Positions 62,585 through 64,000 of a stretch of DNA of 64,000 nucleotides are shown in pieces. This stretch comes from Cordylochernes scorpioides. Taxonomy: Eukaryota > Arthropoda > Arachnida > Pseudoscorpiones > Chernetidae. A program made the position numbers and the translations under genes. The notes beneath the pieces are model-generated. The model was not told the DNA's origin. It saw only the letters and a list, made by a program, of their open reading frames with translations, and searched no databases. Position 1 is the first letter of the stretch. Every line of letters starts with the position of its first letter. Location of the stretch: contig CP092870.1 in assembly GCA_030710605.1 (NCBI GenBank), positions 16,902,684 through 16,966,683 of the forward strand. Reading direction: 5' to 3'.

Positions 62585-64000
62585 TTAAGAGATGTGAGCC
62601 TTTATAGGATCTCCTGTGGGATTTCTTGGTGGGTTGTCTTGATCCGTTGTAGAGAGTTCGTAAGTCACTTTAGACAATCTTCTCAAAACTTGGAATGGTC
62701 CTTCGTATTTGGGAGCTGTTTTAATTAACTTCGGATCATTGTAGGGAATTCTTTTAAGAACGAGATCTCCAACTTTAAATTCAATGTCGGGATGTCTTGA
62801 ATCATGTCTCCTTTTGGAAATCTCACGATGATGTTGAGTTCTTTTTATAGCCAGTTTTCTAGCATCTTCTACCGAGGTTGAGGGGTTATCAGCAAATTGT
62901 GGCTGCACATTGTAACCAAAAAGTAGAAAAGATGGCGGAAAACCTGTTACGTCATGAGGGGTATTGTTGTAGTCAGTAATGACCTTGGGCAAAAGTGTGC
63001 TCCATTTCACCTTCGGTTTATCAAGCAAGGCCGTTCTTAATTTGGTCATGATTGTTCCGTTAACCTTTTCGCACATTCCATTACTCTGGGGGTGGTATGG
63101 TGTGGTGAAAGTTTGTTTGATGTTATGAACTTTCAAACACCTTTTGAATTCCTTGGAATTAAAGTTCTTTCCATTGTCAGTGATAATAGGTTTTATGGGT
63201 AGCGAGACTCGAAGGATTCTGTTGAAACATTGTAGCGTTGCTTGAGCTGTGTTTTTGATAGTGGGAAATGCCCAAACATATCTTGTAAGATGATCAATGA
63301 ACACTTGGATGTACTTGTGCTTTGTCTTTTCAGCTGCTGTTCCCATAACTATTGTATCTGCACTTATTACTTGAGCTAGTTGTAGTTCTGTGTCTGGAAT
63401 TATTAGTTGTCCTAGAGTTGGTTGGTTAGATGATTTGGTCAGTTGACATGTCTTACATGATCTCACATAAGATTTAATTTCCTGTATCATGTCTGACCAC
63501 CAAAATAAAGGAACTATTAATTTGACTGTTTTGTTCATGGATGGGTGACTCATGTTATCATGATATTCCTTCAGAACATGTTCTTTAAAAGAAGCAGGCA
63601 CCACAGCCCTGAGTAGTCCTCTCTTTTTGACCATCACTGTGTTTTGATGATCTTGAGGGTCTTCAATGAAGCTGAGATCTGCCTGTCTTTGATGTTGTTG
63701 TCTCTGCTGATGTTGCATCTGGTGTTGTTGCTGGAGCTGATGCTGCTGCTGTTGTTGTTGTTGTTGAATCTGGTTCTGTTGCTGTTGCTGTTGGATCTGG
63801 TTTTGTTGTTGTTGTTGCAACTGATTACAGGTTGTGCAAACAAGTGCCATTTCTGCTGATTGCTTAGTGTAGACTGTTTTATCTTTAGTATCAACAATAA
63901 GTTCAAAGTCTTCTGCAATATCCAAGCCAATGAGTAGCTGGAATTTTAAATTAGGTATTACATGGAGTTTGACCTTTCTAGTTTTATTATGAATTTGCAA
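62585..64000 (-). CDS. Ty3-type protease tail, polyglutamine linker and integrase in one frame (start beyond window)
   Basis: The frame is open from the window edge (TTG there is not a start codon) to TAA 62587-62585, 471 residues. Residues about 10-40 (LHVIPNLKFQLLIGLDIAED) match the C-terminal half of a retroviral-type aspartic protease; the catalytic Asp would be outside. Residues 60-106 are mostly Gln. Then comes integrase: zinc motif H147-H152-C182-C185, catalytic D215 (SADTIV), D275 (TDNG) and E311, with 35 residues between the last two (D35E), and a C-terminal GPY-like domain (KYEGPFQVL). All catalytic residues are present and there is no stop. Reverse transcriptase and RNase H, which normally lie between protease and integrase in Ty3 elements, are missing. 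Confidence 0.9.
   Translation of the reverse strand: MQIHNKTRKVKLHVIPNLKFQLLIGLDIAEDFELIVDTKDKTVYTKQSAEMALVCTTCNQLQQQQQNQIQQQQQQNQIQQQQQQQQHQLQQQHQMQHQQRQQHQRQADLSFIEDPQDHQNTVMVKKRGLLRAVVPASFKEHVLKEYHDNMSHPSMNKTVKLIVPLFWWSDMIQEIKSYVRSCKTCQLTKSSNQPTLGQLIIPDTELQLAQVISADTIVMGTAAEKTKHKYIQVFIDHLTRYVWAFPTIKNTAQATLQCFNRILRVSLPIKPIITDNGKNFNSKEFKRCLKVHNIKQTFTTPYHPQSNGMCEKVNGTIMTKLRTALLDKPKVKWSTLLPKVITDYNNTPHDVTGFPPSFLLFGYNVQPQFADNPSTSVEDARKLAIKRTQHHREISKRRHDSRHPDIEFKVGDLVLKRIPYNDPKLIKTAPKYEGPFQVLRRLSKVTYELSTTDQDNPPRNPTGDPIKAHIS

Noticed and set aside
63644-63859. Leucine-rich frame on the plus strand
   Set aside because: Antisense of the polyglutamine tract of the protease-integrase frame.
63998-64000. 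Start codon for the protease-integrase frame at the window edge
   Set aside because: The codon is TTG inside a continuing frame; the protein clearly extends beyond the window.

Overview
The window is eukaryotic nuclear DNA from an invertebrate animal. It is AT-rich and intron-bearing and has long non-coding stretches, mariner and Tc1 transposons, BEL/Pao and Ty3 LTR elements, non-LTR retrotransposon debris, tRNA genes, GT-AG introns and AATAAA polyadenylation signals. No protein fixes the species. The element mix would fit an arthropod, possibly a chelicerate, but that is a weak inference.

Layout. 1-3973 (minus): LTR and a fully open gag-pol frame of a BEL/Pao retrotransposon, cut by the window edge. 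4148-5463: an intact mariner with TA target duplication. 5.6-8.84 kb: a mariner relic, a short repeat copy and a broken Ty3 element whose reverse transcriptase stops at the edge of a satellite (8.83-10.64 kb, 153-bp higher-order repeat). 10.8-13.4 kb: pogo-like MITE, LTR-like repeat, Helitron-like ends carrying a tRNA-Gly, a 32-bp minisatellite and a GCCC expansion. 13.9-19.7 kb: two ORF1-only non-LTR relics and a Tc1 transposase. 20-31 kb: mostly AT-rich DNA with a decayed RNase H-bearing LINE (about 22.9-25.8 kb). 31352-32950: a near-complete Tc1 element with one frameshift and one stop. 34.4-35.8 kb: a 5'-truncated LINE. 36.5-39.3 kb: decayed coding sequence of unknown origin, broken by a ribozyme repeat and a foldback. 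40-46.5 kb: foldback, second tRNA-Gly, Helitron-like elements and a mariner relic. 47.28-49.10 kb (minus): the only convincing host gene, three exons encoding a 104-residue charged helical protein. 49.6-56.4 kb: ribozyme-like repeats, a perfect 98-bp inverted repeat, MITEs and a duplicated exon/intron junction. 56396-61067: a complete LTR element with identical 799-bp LTRs and almost no coding capacity. 61.4-62.15 kb: a related solo LTR. 62585-64000 (minus): a Ty3-type frame in which the tail of a protease is joined through a polyglutamine tract directly to an integrase.

The most interesting signal is a set of short dispersed repeats containing hammerhead ribozyme motifs. At least five copies belong to one family and two to a second; a third, looser, hammerhead-like type sits inside the 98-bp inverted repeat. 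One copy (40234-40273) has every canonical core position. Others have lost specific catalytic bases, as expected of ageing copies. The window therefore looks like a graveyard of self-cleaving-RNA retroelements of the Penelope/retrozyme kind, alongside tRNA-Gly-carrying Helitron-like elements, an ORF1-only retroelement and a non-autonomous LTR element young enough to be possibly active.
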